64,000 nt of DNA, taken from assembly GCF_001941845.1 (NCBI RefSeq), contig NZ_CP018870.1, positions 2,909,501 to 2,973,500 of the forward strand. Reading direction: 5' to 3'. The stretch's first letter is position 1, and every line of letters starts with the position of its first letter. The notes under the pieces were generated by a model. The model had not been told where the DNA came from and searched no databases. It saw only the letters and a list, made by a program, of their open reading frames with translations. The DNA is from Streptomyces sp. TN58 (lineage in GTDB: Bacteria; Actinomycetota; Actinomycetes; Streptomycetales; Streptomycetaceae). Made by a program: the position numbers and the translations under genes. Shown here one piece after another: positions 37,264-50,396 of the stretch.

Positions 37264-38871
37264 TCAGCGGACCTGGCTCAGCCACTGCAGGGTGCGGCGT
37301 ATCTCGGCCGGGAAGGGGTGGGTCGGGCCATGCAGCCGCTCCGCGTCGAACAGCAGCCGGGCCAGGGCGTCGTGGGCCGCCGGGCGGTCGCCGAGGGAGA
37401 GCAGCAGGTGCGCGATCCGGCGGCGGATCTCCAGGGGCAGGGCCTGGTCCGGGTTGGCGTAGCGGTTCTCGAAGTACGGGAGCAGCGAGCGGTACTCCGC
37501 CAGGGCGGCGGCCGGCTCGCCGAGCTGTTCCAGGCACTGTGCCGCGTCGTAGCGGAACCGCAGGGACTGCGGGTCGCCGGCCGGGAACTCCTCCGCCAGG
37601 CGGCGCAGTTCGGGCAGGGCGCGGCGGTACTGGCCGTCGTCCATCAGGGTGGCCGCGTACTGCTTGCGCAGGGAACGGACCACCGGTGAGTGCTCGCCGT
37701 GCTCGGCGGCCGCCGCCGGGAGGATCCCGCCGAGGATGTCCACGGCCTGGGTGAGCCGGCCCTGGTCCAGGAGCGTGCGGGCCTGGTCCACGGCGCCCGG
37801 GATGTCGGGCTTCTGCGGCGCCGACACCGGCGCGGGGGTGTGCGTGGGCGTCGGCGCGGACGTCGGCGGCACGGGGGTGCCCGTCGGCGTGGAGGCCGGC
37901 GCGGTCGGCGGCGGGGTGCTCGGACGCGGCGGGATCACCGCGGCCCGGTCCGGCCAGGGGGCCTGGGGGCGGACGAAGGGCCGGGTCGGGTCCAGCGGGC
38001 GGGCCGGGCCGCGGCCGTCGCGGGCCGGCAGCAGCGGGGCGAGGGCCTCGTACACCTCCTGCGCCGAGGACGGCCGGTCCTGCGGGTCCTTGGCGAGGAG
38101 GCGCATCAGCAGCGCCTCCAGCTCCTGCGGGACCTCCGGGCGCTGCGGGCGGACCGGGACCGGGGCCTCGTACAGGTGGCGGTGGAGCACGCCCAGGGCG
38201 GTGGACCCGGCGAAGGGGACGTTGCCGCTGAGCAGTTCGTACAGGAGCACGCCGAGCGCGTACAGGTCGGTGTACGGGCCCACCGCGCCGCTCATCGCCT
38301 GCTCGGGCGCCATGTACGCGGGACTGCCGATCGGCGTGCCGGTGCTGGTGAGGCGGGTGGTGTCGGTGTCCATCACGGAGGCCACGCCGAGGTCGAGGAC
38401 CAGGACGGTGCCGTCCGGGCGGACCATCACGTTGCGCGGCTTCAGGTCGCGGTGGACGATCGGCACCGCGTGCACGGCCGACAGCACCGAGCACAGCTGT
38501 GCGACGACCGCGACCGCCCACTGCCACGGGTACGGGCCGTGGGCGGCGAGGTGCGCGGCGAGGTGGTCGGCGAGGTCGGAGCCCTCGACGTAGCCCATGA
38601 CGAGGAACAGCTCGTCGCCGTCGCTGCCCGCGTCGTGGACGGTGACCAGGCCGGGGTGGTCGACCTGGGCCGTGACCCGGCATTCGCGCACGAAGCGGCG
38701 GCGCAGCTCCTCGGCGACCGTGCCGGGGCCGGCGACCTTGTCGGGGCGCAGCAGTTTGACGGCGACCCGGCGGTCCAGGCGGCGGTCGTAGGCCGTCCAC
38801 ACCTGGCCCATGCCGCCCTGACCGAGGATGGTCGCCAGCTCGTAGCGGTCTCCGATGAGGCGTTCGGTCAC
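37264..38871 (-). CDS. Soluble Ser/Thr protein kinase with C-terminal TPR-like region
   Basis: A 535-residue PknB-type kinase. ATP loop GQGGMGQVW (about 17-25), Lys39 in VAVKLL, catalytic HRDLKPRN (His140 to Asn147), DLG at Asp160 in place of DFG, and GSPAYMAPEQ. A Pro/Thr-rich linker (about 295-355) leads to helical repeats (about 360-530: DQARTLLDQGRLTQAVDIL, RRALPELRRLAEEFP and ALAEYRSLLPYFENRY) that look like TPRs. Unlike most Streptomyces PknB homologues it has no membrane segment. Its ATG overlaps the TGA of the upstream membrane protein gene by four bases, so that protein may be its anchor or substrate. Confidence 0.92.
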   Translation of the reverse strand: MTERLIGDRYELATILGQGGMGQVWTAYDRRLDRRVAVKLLRPDKVAGPGTVAEELRRRFVRECRVTAQVDHPGLVTVHDAGSDGDELFLVMGYVEGSDLADHLAAHLAAHGPYPWQWAVAVVAQLCSVLSAVHAVPIVHRDLKPRNVMVRPDGTVLVLDLGVASVMDTDTTRLTSTGTPIGSPAYMAPEQAMSGAVGPYTDLYALGVLLYELLSGNVPFAGSTALGVLHRHLYEAPVPVRPQRPEVPQELEALLMRLLAKDPQDRPSSAQEVYEALAPLLPARDGRGPARPLDPTRPFVRPQAPWPDRAAVIPPRPSTPPPTAPASTPTGTPVPPTSAPTPTHTPAPVSAPQKPDIPGAVDQARTLLDQGRLTQAVDILGGILPAAAAEHGEHSPVVRSLRKQYAATLMDDGQYRRALPELRRLAEEFPAGDPQSLRFRYDAAQCLEQLGEPAAALAEYRSLLPYFENRYANPDQALPLEIRRRIAHLLLSLGDRPAAHDALARLLFDAERLHGPTHPFPAEIRRTLQWLSQVR

Positions 38872-39497
38872 TGCTGCGGATCCCGGAAGGCGGTCTGGTT
38901 CGGGTCGTGGGGGCGCCCGCCGGGCGGCGGGGTCTGCTTGCGCAGCAGCTCGCTCAGCTCGTCGAGTTCGGCGCGGACCTGCCCGATGCGCGGCGGCGGG
39001 GTCGGCTGCGGGGGCACCTGCGGGGCCGGCGTCTGGCCCGAGATGACGGTGGGGGCCTGGGAGGCGTGCGGGTAGCCGTAGGACGGGGAGGCCTGCTGCG
39101 GGTGGCCGTAGGAGGTGGGCTGCCCGGGGTACCAGGGCGCGGGGGCCGCGGCCCTGACGGCCTCGTGGTGCTTGATGTCGGCGACGAGGAAGTACACGCA
39201 GATCGCGAAGCCGGTGAGGATCGAGCCACCGGCGCCGAGGTTGCCCTGCCAGCCGTCGACGTCGGGCGTCGGGTCCATCTGGATCAGCGTCATCCAGACG
39301 ACCGCGAGCACGCCGCTGAGCACGAGCAGCCCCCAGTCCCGGGACTTCCGGGTGACCAGCGCGAGCCGCAGCATCGAGCCCCAGGCCAGGAAGCCGCAGC
39401 TCAGGACGGGCAGCAGCATGAACACCACGCGCAGTGCCACCACGCCGCCCGAGGTGGACTGGGGGGCGTGCTGCGGCGGAAGGCCGGGGCCGTGCAT
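38868..39497 (-). CDS. Three-pass membrane protein coupled to the Ser/Thr kinase
   Basis: A 209-residue protein with three hydrophobic segments (about 19-45, 53-74 and 90-110). A Pro/Tyr/Gly/Gln-rich cytoplasmic tail follows (YPGQPTSYGHPQQ and related), then a short helix RAELDELSELLRKQ. ATG 39497 has AGGAG 6 bases upstream. Its stop overlaps the kinase start (ATGA), implying a fixed ratio of the two products. Thr and Ser in the tail (for example QAPTVISGQTP) could be phosphorylated. No known domain family is recognised. Confidence 0.78.
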   Translation of the reverse strand: MHGPGLPPQHAPQSTSGGVVALRVVFMLLPVLSCGFLAWGSMLRLALVTRKSRDWGLLVLSGVLAVVWMTLIQMDPTPDVDGWQGNLGAGGSILTGFAICVYFLVADIKHHEAVRAAAPAPWYPGQPTSYGHPQQASPSYGYPHASQAPTVISGQTPAPQVPPQPTPPPRIGQVRAELDELSELLRKQTPPPGGRPHDPNQTAFRDPQQ

Positions 39498-39622
39498 CGC
39501 TGCTCCTGACGGGCCGTGCGGAAGAGGTTTCGGGTCTGAGGGTATACAGCGTTCCCGGCCATCAGTGAGGGGATGCGCGCAACCGTTGCAGGGTCGCAGC
39601 AAGCCACCCGCCGGCGCGGGGT

Positions 39623-39656
39623 CCGCGGCCGCGGAGCGCATGCTCCCCGGCCGCGG
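39623..39656 (-). terminator. Terminator after mfd
   Basis: CCGCGGCCG (39623-39631) pairs with CGGCCGCGG (39648-39656). An inner GGAGC/GCTCC extends the stem around a GCAT loop with one mismatch. It lies 11 bases past the mfd stop and before the membrane protein-kinase operon. Confidence 0.8.
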
Positions 39657-39666
39657 GGGGTGGCGG

Positions 39667-43200
<3,534 letters not shown>

Positions 43201-43488
43201 GAGGAGGCATTCCGTCCGGTGAAGGTCTGGTCTGGGGGCGTCTGAGGGTCTGGTCCGGTGGCGTCAAGGGGCAACGCGAAGCACCCGACACGTCGTACGG
43301 GCCGGGGGTTCCCACCCTACGACGGCGCCCGCGGCGGCGCGCGAGGGATTCGGGTCACGGCGCGGGCCCGGGCCCTCCTCACCCTTGTGACGTTGCTCCC
43401 GCTTTACGATGTTGACGTAACCACCGTCTGAGCTCGCCGCGTCCCTGTCCGCATGAGTTCACGCCGAACGGCCGAGGAGCACGAGTCC

Positions 43489-44904
43489 GTGACGAGCGAT
43501 GCCATAGCCCGCCCGGCACCGGCCGACCAGGCCCCGCCCCGGGCGGCCGCGCCCCGCTGGGCCGGGCCCTGGCTGGTGGCCGGCGGGCTGTTCCTCGTCT
43601 ACCTCGTGCTGTCCGTCGGCCGGTTCCGGCGCATGGACTGGGCGTCCTGGGACCTGGGGATCTTCGAGCAGGCGATCCGGGCGTACGCCCACCTCCAGGA
43701 GCCCGTCGCGGACCTGAAGGGGCCGGGCGCCAACATCCTCGGGGACCACTTCAGCCCGATCATCGCGCTCGTCGCGCCCGTCTACCGGGTCTTCCCCGGC
43801 CCGATCACCCTGCTGGTCGTGCAGGCGGCGCTGTTCGCGCTGTCCGCCGTCCCGGTCACCCGGGCGGCCGGACGGCTCCTGGGCCGGGCCCGGGGGATCG
43901 CCGTCGGCGTGGCCTACGGGCTGTCGTGGGGCGTGCAGCGTGCGGTGGAGTTCGACTTCCACGAGATCGCCTTCGCCGTGCCGCTGCTGGCCTTCGCCCT
44001 GGAGGCGGTCCTGGCCCGGCGCTGGCGGGCCGCCCTGCTGTGGGGGCTGCCGCTGGTCCTCGTCAAGGAGGACCTGGGCTTCACGCTGGCCGCGCTGGCC
44101 GTGGTGGTGGCCTGGCGGGCCCGCGGCGCCGGCCGGCGCACCGTGTGGACGGCGCTCGGCATCGCCGCGGGCGCATGCGTGTTCGCCGTACTGGTGTTCA
44201 CCGTGTTCATACCGGCCTTCGCCTCCGACGGCTACGGCTACTGGCACAAGATCGACGGCGGGGGTCCCTTCGCCGGCGTCGGCACCAAGCTGGCCACGCT
44301 GGGCTGGGTGCTGATCCCCACCTCCGGCCTCCTCGCCCTGCGCTCGCCGCTGCTGCTGGTCGCCGCGCCCACCCTCGGCTGGCGGTTCCTGTCCGGGGAC
44401 GACCACTACTGGTCCACCGACTGGCACTACAGCGCCGTGCTGATGCCCGTCGTCGCGCTCGCCCTGGTCGATGCCGTCGACACCGTCCGGCGCGGCGACC
44501 GGCCCTGGCTGCGCGCCTACGCCCTCCAGATGCCCACGGCGGTGCTCGCCGCCTCCCTGGCCCTGGCCATGACGAGCATGCCGACGGCCAAGCTGACGGA
44601 GGCGTCCACCTACGCCAAGCCCGACCGCGCCGTCGCGATCGAACGGCTCCTCGCCCGGATCCCCGACGGGGCCACCGTGGAGGCGGACACCACCCCGCTG
44701 ACCCGGCTGACCTCCCGCTGCCGCGTGCTGTGGATCGGCGGCAGCAAGGGCGTCGTACCCGACTGGATCACCATCGACAACGGCAACAAGTGGGCCGGCG
44801 AGGACCCGACCGGCTACGCCTCCCAGCTGCACCCCGGCGAGCGGTACACCCTGGTGGGCGAGGCGGGCGGGGTCGTCCTGATGCGCCGCGACAGCACCGG
44901 CTGA
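43489..44904 (+). CDS. DUF2079 polytopic membrane protein
   Basis: About 471 residues with ten or more hydrophobic segments. The DUF2079 family is recognisable from the early FRRMDWASWDLGIFEQAIRA, GDHFSPI and LVKEDLGFT, and from the periplasm-facing WHYSAVLMP. The family resembles GT-C glycosyltransferases in layout but no reaction has been proven. GTG 43489 has GAGGAG 9 bases upstream, so I prefer it; ATG 43453 lacks a site and adds 12 residues. It is convergent with the ABC permease at 45009 across a strong terminator. Confidence 0.87.
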   Translation: MTSDAIARPAPADQAPPRAAAPRWAGPWLVAGGLFLVYLVLSVGRFRRMDWASWDLGIFEQAIRAYAHLQEPVADLKGPGANILGDHFSPIIALVAPVYRVFPGPITLLVVQAALFALSAVPVTRAAGRLLGRARGIAVGVAYGLSWGVQRAVEFDFHEIAFAVPLLAFALEAVLARRWRAALLWGLPLVLVKEDLGFTLAALAVVVAWRARGAGRRTVWTALGIAAGACVFAVLVFTVFIPAFASDGYGYWHKIDGGGPFAGVGTKLATLGWVLIPTSGLLALRSPLLLVAAPTLGWRFLSGDDHYWSTDWHYSAVLMPVVALALVDAVDTVRRGDRPWLRAYALQMPTAVLAASLALAMTSMPTAKLTEASTYAKPDRAVAIERLLARIPDGATVEADTTPLTRLTSRCRVLWIGGSKGVVPDWITIDNGNKWAGEDPTGYASQLHPGERYTLVGEAGGVVLMRRDSTG

Positions 44905-44946
44905 GCGGCCCCGTACCGGCTGAGCGGTCCCGTACGGGCGCGGAAA

Positions 44947-44983
44947 GGCGCGGGCCCGGGACTCACCGTCCCGGGCCCGCGCC
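44947..44983. terminator. Bidirectional terminator
   Basis: A perfect 16-bp stem GGCGCGGGCCCGGGAC (44947-44962) with its complement (44968-44983) around TCACC. It separates the DUF2079 gene from the convergent ABC permease gene. Confidence 0.9.
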
Positions 44984-45008
44984 TCCCCCCGTACGAACGC
45001 GGCGCCGG

Positions 45009-47594
45009 CTACTCGCTCGCGATCGCGTTCAGGACGTTCATCCGGCCCGCCCGGAAGGCCGGGACCAGTGCGGCGAACAGGCCGACGAAGGCCGATGCCG
45101 CGAACACCCCGATGATCGTCGGCCACGGGATCTCCAGGACCTCCAGGCCCTCCAGCGCCAGCAGCTGCTGCGCGGTGGCCCCCCAGCCCATGCCCAGCCC
45201 GAGGCCGAGGAGGGCGCCGAAGAGGGCGATGACCACCGACTCCAGGCGGATCATGCGGCGCAGCTGGCGGCGGGAGAGGCCGATGGCGCGCATCAGGCCG
45301 ATCTCGCGGGTCCGCTCGACCACCGACAGGGCCAGGGTGTTCACGACGCCCAGGACCGCGACGATGATGGCGAGGCCGAGGAGGCCGTAGACCATGTTCA
45401 GCAGCTGGCCGACCTGGTCCTTCAGGGCCTGCTTGTAGTCGGCCTGGTTGCGCACCACGTACTGCGGGTACTCGGCCAGGGCCGCCTTGACCGACTTGTA
45501 GGCGGCGGCGTCGGACTGCCCGTCCTTGGCGGTGGCGAGCAGCATGAAGGGCAGCGGCATCCGGTCCGCGGGCACGTTCGCCCGGGCGGTCTCGGTGCTG
45601 ATGTAGGCCATTCCCTTGTCGAGGTTGCCCTCGTCGCTGGTGATCGCGGCGACCTTCAGCTTGACCGTCTTGCCGCCGGTGAAGGCGACGGTCATCTCGT
45701 CACCGAGCTTGATGCCGTGCTCGGTGGCGTAGAGGGAGCCCACCGACATGGAGCCGTCGCCGTAGGCCGCCGCGTGCTCGCCGGCCGTCATCTTGCGCCG
45801 GAGGTCCTTGGCGTACGTCGGGTCGGTCGCGCCGAGGCCGGTCTCCTCGGTGGTGCCGTCGGGCGCGGTGAGCTTGGCGTCCACCTGGCGGTAGGCGGTG
45901 ACGTGGTCGAGTCCGGCGGTGGCGCGCAGGGCCTGCTCGGCCTGCGGCAGTACGGGCTGGCCGGACTCGGACTGGACGATGTAGTCCGCGCCGACCGACT
46001 TGTCGAGCTCGTCGGTCGCGGAGGCCACCATCGAGGAGCCGACCACCGACAGGCAGGCGACCAGCGCGAGGCCGATCATGAGGGCGGCGGCGGTGGCGCC
46101 GGTGCGGCGCGGGTTGCGCAGGGCGTTGCGCTCGGCGAGCCGGCCCACGGACCCGAAGGGCCGCAGGACCACGCCGGAGAGCACCCGCACCACGCCCGCG
46201 GCGAGCAGCGGGCCGATCACGATGAAGCCGATGAGGGTGAGGACGACGCCCAGGCCCAGCCAGAGGGATCCGGCCCCGGCCTTCTCGGCGGTCGCGGCGA
46301 GGTAGAGGCAGGCGCCGCCGATGCCGGTGAGGACCAGGCCGAGGGCGGCGCGGACGCGGCCGGCCTTCTTGTCGCCGGGGGTTCCGGACTCGCGCAGGGC
46401 GGCCATCGGGGAGACCTTGCCGGCGCGGCGGGCCGGGACGAAGGCGGAGACGACGGTCACGACGACGCCGAGGACGATGCCGACGACGGGTGTGGTCCAG
46501 GCGATGGTCAGGTCGTCGGTGGACAGCTGCATGCCCATCTGGCCCATGAGGGCCATCAGTCCGACGGCCAGGCCGACGCCCGCCGCGACACCGAGGACCG
46601 AGCCGACGACGCCGAGCAGGAAGGCCTCGACGACCACGGACTTCAGGACCTGTCCGCTGTCGGCGCCGATGGCACGCATCAGGCCGATCTCACGGGTGCG
46701 CTGGGCGACCAGCATGGAGAAGGTGTTGAAGATCAGGAAGATGCCGACGAGGAAGGCGATGCCGGCGAAGCCGAGCATCACGTACTTCATGACGTCGAGG
46801 AAGGCGCCGACGTCCTTGCGGTTGGCGTCCGCGGCCTCCTTGGCGGTCTGGAGCTTGTAGGCGTCGGCGCCGACGGCCTTGCTGACGTTCTGCTTGAGCT
46901 GCTCGTCGCTCACCCCGTCCTTGGCGGTGATGTTGACGTGCGTGAAGGAGTCGGCGGAGCCGAGCAGCGACTTCTGTGCGGTGGCCGTGTCGAAGTAGAC
47001 GACGGCCGCGCCCGGGTTGGTCACGGTGAAGGCGGCGATGCCGGTGATGCGGGCGCGGATGTCGCCGGTGATGGCGATGGTGCGCAGTTCGTCGCCGAGC
47101 TTCAGGCCGTGCTTCTTCGCGGTGTCGGCGTCCACCATCACCTCGGTGGGGCCGCGCGGCGCCTGACCGGAGGTGATCTTCATGGACTTGAGCTCGTTGT
47201 CGCTCCAGTTGCCCGCGATGGTCGGGGCGCCGGTGGTCGAGCCCATGTTCTCGTTCTTGGCGTTGACCACCGTGACGGCCATCGAGACGACGCCGCCCTC
47301 GGCGCTCTTGACGCCCTCGGCCTTCTTGACCTGCTCGACGACCGTGCCCGCCAGTGTCTCGGGCTTGCCGCGGTCGGGGGTCCCCTCCCCGCTCTCGGCC
47401 TCCTTGGGGCTGACGGTCACGTCGGAGTTGGTGACGGCGAACAGCTTGTCGAAGGTGGTGTTCATGGTGTCGGTGAACACCAGGGTGCCGCAGACGAACG
47501 CGACGGAGAGCAGGACCGCGACGGCCGACAGCGCCATCCGCCCCTTGTGCGCGACGAAGTTGCGCCGCGAGGTCTTCAGGACGGTGTTGCTCAT
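45009..47594 (-). CDS. FtsX/MacB-type ABC transporter permease (second copy)
   Basis: An 861-residue permease with the same double-FtsX plan as 20547-23099: N-terminal anchor, a MacB-like extracytoplasmic domain (about 40-240), three membrane segments, a middle pair, a second outside domain (about 520-730) and a last FtsX block ending FRAGRMNVLNAIASE. Its ATG overlaps the TGA of its ATPase gene (ATGA), unlike the first pair, which is separated by 58 bp. The extracytoplasmic domains differ clearly from the paralogue, so substrates may differ. Export or envelope-stress function is likely. Confidence 0.93.
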   Translation of the reverse strand: MSNTVLKTSRRNFVAHKGRMALSAVAVLLSVAFVCGTLVFTDTMNTTFDKLFAVTNSDVTVSPKEAESGEGTPDRGKPETLAGTVVEQVKKAEGVKSAEGGVVSMAVTVVNAKNENMGSTTGAPTIAGNWSDNELKSMKITSGQAPRGPTEVMVDADTAKKHGLKLGDELRTIAITGDIRARITGIAAFTVTNPGAAVVYFDTATAQKSLLGSADSFTHVNITAKDGVSDEQLKQNVSKAVGADAYKLQTAKEAADANRKDVGAFLDVMKYVMLGFAGIAFLVGIFLIFNTFSMLVAQRTREIGLMRAIGADSGQVLKSVVVEAFLLGVVGSVLGVAAGVGLAVGLMALMGQMGMQLSTDDLTIAWTTPVVGIVLGVVVTVVSAFVPARRAGKVSPMAALRESGTPGDKKAGRVRAALGLVLTGIGGACLYLAATAEKAGAGSLWLGLGVVLTLIGFIVIGPLLAAGVVRVLSGVVLRPFGSVGRLAERNALRNPRRTGATAAALMIGLALVACLSVVGSSMVASATDELDKSVGADYIVQSESGQPVLPQAEQALRATAGLDHVTAYRQVDAKLTAPDGTTEETGLGATDPTYAKDLRRKMTAGEHAAAYGDGSMSVGSLYATEHGIKLGDEMTVAFTGGKTVKLKVAAITSDEGNLDKGMAYISTETARANVPADRMPLPFMLLATAKDGQSDAAAYKSVKAALAEYPQYVVRNQADYKQALKDQVGQLLNMVYGLLGLAIIVAVLGVVNTLALSVVERTREIGLMRAIGLSRRQLRRMIRLESVVIALFGALLGLGLGMGWGATAQQLLALEGLEVLEIPWPTIIGVFAASAFVGLFAALVPAFRAGRMNVLNAIASE

Positions 47595-48379
47595 GAGGTC
47601 CGCCCGCGTGCGTCGAAGTCCTTCATCCGGTCCAGGACCTGGTCGGCGGTGGGCGCGTGCATCTCGTCGACGATCCGGCCGTCGGCCAGGAAGATGACGC
47701 GGTCGGCGTAGGACGCGGCGACGGGGTCGTGGGTGACCATGACGATGGTCTGGCCGAGCTCGTCCACCGAGCGGCGCAGGAAGCCGAGGACCTCGGCGCC
47801 CGCCCGGGAGTCCAGGTTTCCGGTCGGCTCGTCACCGAAGATGATCTCGGGGCGGGCGGCGAGGGCGCGGGCGACCGCCACGCGCTGCTGCTGGCCGCCG
47901 GACAGCTCGGTCGGGCGGTGCTTGAGCCGGCCGGCCAGTCCCACGGTCTCCACGACCCTGTTCAGCCACTCCGCGTCGGGCTTGCGGCCCGCGATGTCCA
48001 TCGGGAGGGTGATGTTCTCCAGGGCGTTGAGCGTGGGCAGCAGGTTGAAGGCCTGGAAGATGAAGCCGATCCGGTCGCGGCGCAGCCGCGTGAGCTTCTT
48101 GTCCTTCAGGCCGGTGATCTCGGTGTCCTGCAGGTGGATCTGCCCGCTGGTCACCGTGTCGAGGCCGGCGAGGCAGTGCATCAGCGTGGACTTGCCGGAG
48201 CCGGAGGGGCCCATGATCGCGGTGAACTGGCCGCGCATGATGTCCACGTCCACGTCGTCGAGGGCGACGACACGGGTCTCCCCGGAGCCGTAGGCCTTGA
48301 CGACCTTCCGTGCCCGGGCCGCGACGGCAGCATGCCCTCCAGTACCCCCGTGCCTGGTTTCGGTCATTGCCGTTGTCAC
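47591..48379 (-). CDS. ABC transporter ATP-binding protein (second copy)
   Basis: A 262-residue ATPase starting with GTG at 48379, with AGAAGGAG 7 bases upstream. An in-frame extension to 48553 lacks support. Walker A is GPSGSGKST, signature LSGGQQQR, Walker B IIFGDEPTGNLDS, H-loop VTHD. Very similar to the ATPase at 19715-20488, including a near-identical C-terminal third. The pair lies in the opposite orientation to the first. Confidence 0.95.
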   Translation of the reverse strand: MTTAMTETRHGGTGGHAAVAARARKVVKAYGSGETRVVALDDVDVDIMRGQFTAIMGPSGSGKSTLMHCLAGLDTVTSGQIHLQDTEITGLKDKKLTRLRRDRIGFIFQAFNLLPTLNALENITLPMDIAGRKPDAEWLNRVVETVGLAGRLKHRPTELSGGQQQRVAVARALAARPEIIFGDEPTGNLDSRAGAEVLGFLRRSVDELGQTIVMVTHDPVAASYADRVIFLADGRIVDEMHAPTADQVLDRMKDFDARGRTS

Positions 48380-48706
48380 GGTCTGTCTCCTTCTTCGAAT
48401 GCGTGCGTCTGCGTCACCGCGCCGCCTGGATGGAGTCTGCGGCTGCGGGGCCCTACGGCGCGCTGGTGCCCGTAGCCGTATCGACCCGGGGGTTAACCCC
48501 ACCCGCGCCCCCGGTTCGTATGCTCCAGTTAAGGAGAGACCGGGCGCCCCCACCTCCTCCGCCGGGAGGAAAGAGCCCTGGCCCGTAGTGCGGAGGACCC
48601 CCTAGGGGTTGTCCGCCCTTCGGACGACCCGGCCTGGGGGATACCGCCCGCGGGGCCGCGATGAGATGGTGTCCCCCGCAACTACGTGCAAGGGGAAGGG
48701 ATCTCG
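48380..48706. other. Divergent promoter gap between the ABC pair and the MFS exporter
   Basis: This 327-bp gap has a 12-bp perfect palindrome GGGGTTAACCCC (48489-48500), and beyond it AGTTAAGGAG and several short G/C-rich inverted repeats. These are candidate operators for either side. No gene is supported. Confidence 0.4.
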
Positions 48707-50320
48707 GTGCCCGCTGCGGACAGCACGGACGGAAGCCCGGCCGGCATACCCGGCGGGCCTACGGGCGCCACCCCCGGTGCGGCGGTTTCGGCCAAAGACG
48801 CGACCGCCGCCGGGACCACCCCGCCCGCCGGACGCCCCGCGGCGCCCGTGGTCGCCTCCCTGATGCTCGGCATGGCCCTCGTCGCCCTCGACAGCACCAT
48901 CGTCGCCACCGCCGTCCCGCAGATCGTCGGCGACCTCGGCGGCTTCTCCGTGTTCTCCTGGCTCTTCTCCGGCTACCTGCTCGCCGTCACCGTCACCCTG
49001 CCGGTCTACGGCAAGCTGTCCGACACCTTCGGCCGCAAGCCCGTCCTGCTCTTCGGCATCGGCCTCTTCCTCCTCGGCTCGCTGCTGTGCGCGTCCGCCT
49101 GGAACATGGCCGCCCTCATCGCCTTCCGCATCGTCCAGGGCCTGGGCGGCGGCGCCCTCCAGGGCACCGTGCAGACCCTGGCCGCCGACCTGTACCCGCT
49201 GAAGGAGCGCCCGAGGATCCAGGCCCGCATGTCCAGCGTCTGGGCCACCTCGGCCGTGGCCGGCCCCGCCCTCGGCGGGCTGCTCGCCTCCTACGCGCAC
49301 TGGCGGTGGATCTTCCTGATCAACCTGCCGCTGGCAGCCCTCGCCCTGTGGATGATCAGCCGCCACCTGACGGAGCCCGTACGCTCCCCCGGCCGTCGCG
49401 GCCCGGTCGACTGGGCCGGCGCCCTCGGCGTCTTCTGCTGCGGCGGACTCCTGCTCCTCGCCCTCGTCCAGGGCGGGGTCGCCTGGCCCTGGCTGTCCGC
49501 CCCCTCACTGGGCCTGCTGGGCGGCAGCGCCGTCCTGGCCGCCGTCGTGGTCCGGGTGGAACGGCGGGCCGAGGAGCCGATCCTGCCCGGCTGGGTGTGG
49601 CGCCGGCGCACCATCGCCGCCGTCAACCTGGCCATGGGCGCCCTCGGCCTGCTGATGGTCGCCCCGATGGTCTTCATGCCGACCTACGCCCAGTCCGTAC
49701 TGGGCCTGGGACCCGTCGGCGCCGGACTCGTCATGTCGGTGATGACCCTGAGCTGGCCCGTCACCGCGGCCCTCAGCCAGCACGTCTACCGGCGCATCGG
49801 CTTCCGCAACAGCGCGGCCGTCGGCATCGGCCTCGCCGCGGTGGTCCTGTTCGGCTTCACTCTGCTCCCGTACCCCGCCCGGCCCTGGCAGCCCGCCCTG
49901 ATCATGCTGCTGCTCGGCGCCTCCCTCGGCCTCTTCCAGCTCCCGCTGATCGTCGGGGTCCAGTCCACCGTGGGCTGGACCGAACGCGGCACCACCACCG
50001 CCTCGGTGCTCTTCTGCCGCCAGGTCGGCCAGAGCGTGGGCGCCGCCCTGCTCGCCGCCGTCGCCAACGCCACCATCGCCGCCCGCCTGGCCGACGCCCC
50101 GGTGGGCGGACTGCCGCACCACCTCGACGACGTCGCCAAGGCCCTGGAGCACCCCGACCTGCTTCCCCGCGCCGCCGCCGACCACCTGCGCGAAGCCGTG
50201 GCCGCCGCCGTGGAGCACATCTTCCTCGGCGCGACGGCCTCCGCCGTGGCCGCCCTGCTCGTCCTGCTCCTGGTGGCCCCGCGCCGGTTCCCCGTCCTCC
50301 CGGAACTGCGGGACGACTGA
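48707..50320 (+). CDS. MFS drug-efflux transporter, DHA2 (EmrB/QacA) family
   Basis: A 537-residue transporter with 14 predicted membrane segments. Family motifs are LDSTIVATAVPQI (motif D1, about residue 65), GKLSDTFGRKP (motif A) and RIVQGLGGGALQG (motif B, then a motif C-like WRWIFLINLP). It uses the proton gradient to export amphipathic drugs or metabolites. A Pro/Ala/Gly-rich cytoplasmic N-tail of about 45 residues precedes it. GTG 48707 has a GGGGAAGG-type site upstream; GTG 48686 is an alternative. The gene with the TTA codon follows 76 bp later. No regulator is adjacent. Confidence 0.93.
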   Translation: MPAADSTDGSPAGIPGGPTGATPGAAVSAKDATAAGTTPPAGRPAAPVVASLMLGMALVALDSTIVATAVPQIVGDLGGFSVFSWLFSGYLLAVTVTLPVYGKLSDTFGRKPVLLFGIGLFLLGSLLCASAWNMAALIAFRIVQGLGGGALQGTVQTLAADLYPLKERPRIQARMSSVWATSAVAGPALGGLLASYAHWRWIFLINLPLAALALWMISRHLTEPVRSPGRRGPVDWAGALGVFCCGGLLLLALVQGGVAWPWLSAPSLGLLGGSAVLAAVVVRVERRAEEPILPGWVWRRRTIAAVNLAMGALGLLMVAPMVFMPTYAQSVLGLGPVGAGLVMSVMTLSWPVTAALSQHVYRRIGFRNSAAVGIGLAAVVLFGFTLLPYPARPWQPALIMLLLGASLGLFQLPLIVGVQSTVGWTERGTTTASVLFCRQVGQSVGAALLAAVANATIAARLADAPVGGLPHHLDDVAKALEHPDLLPRAAADHLREAVAAAVEHIFLGATASAVAALLVLLLVAPRRFPVLPELRDD

Positions 50321-50396
50321 GGCCCGCCGTGTCGCCTTGTCATGACCAGGGCAGTCGGCGACGCTCGTACGCAGCACCGACATCCGGGGGGACACC

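Noticed and set aside
43926..47711. A 1261-residue plus-strand open frame across the DUF2079 gene and the second permease gene.
   Set aside because: It runs through two real genes and a strong terminator and has antisense composition.
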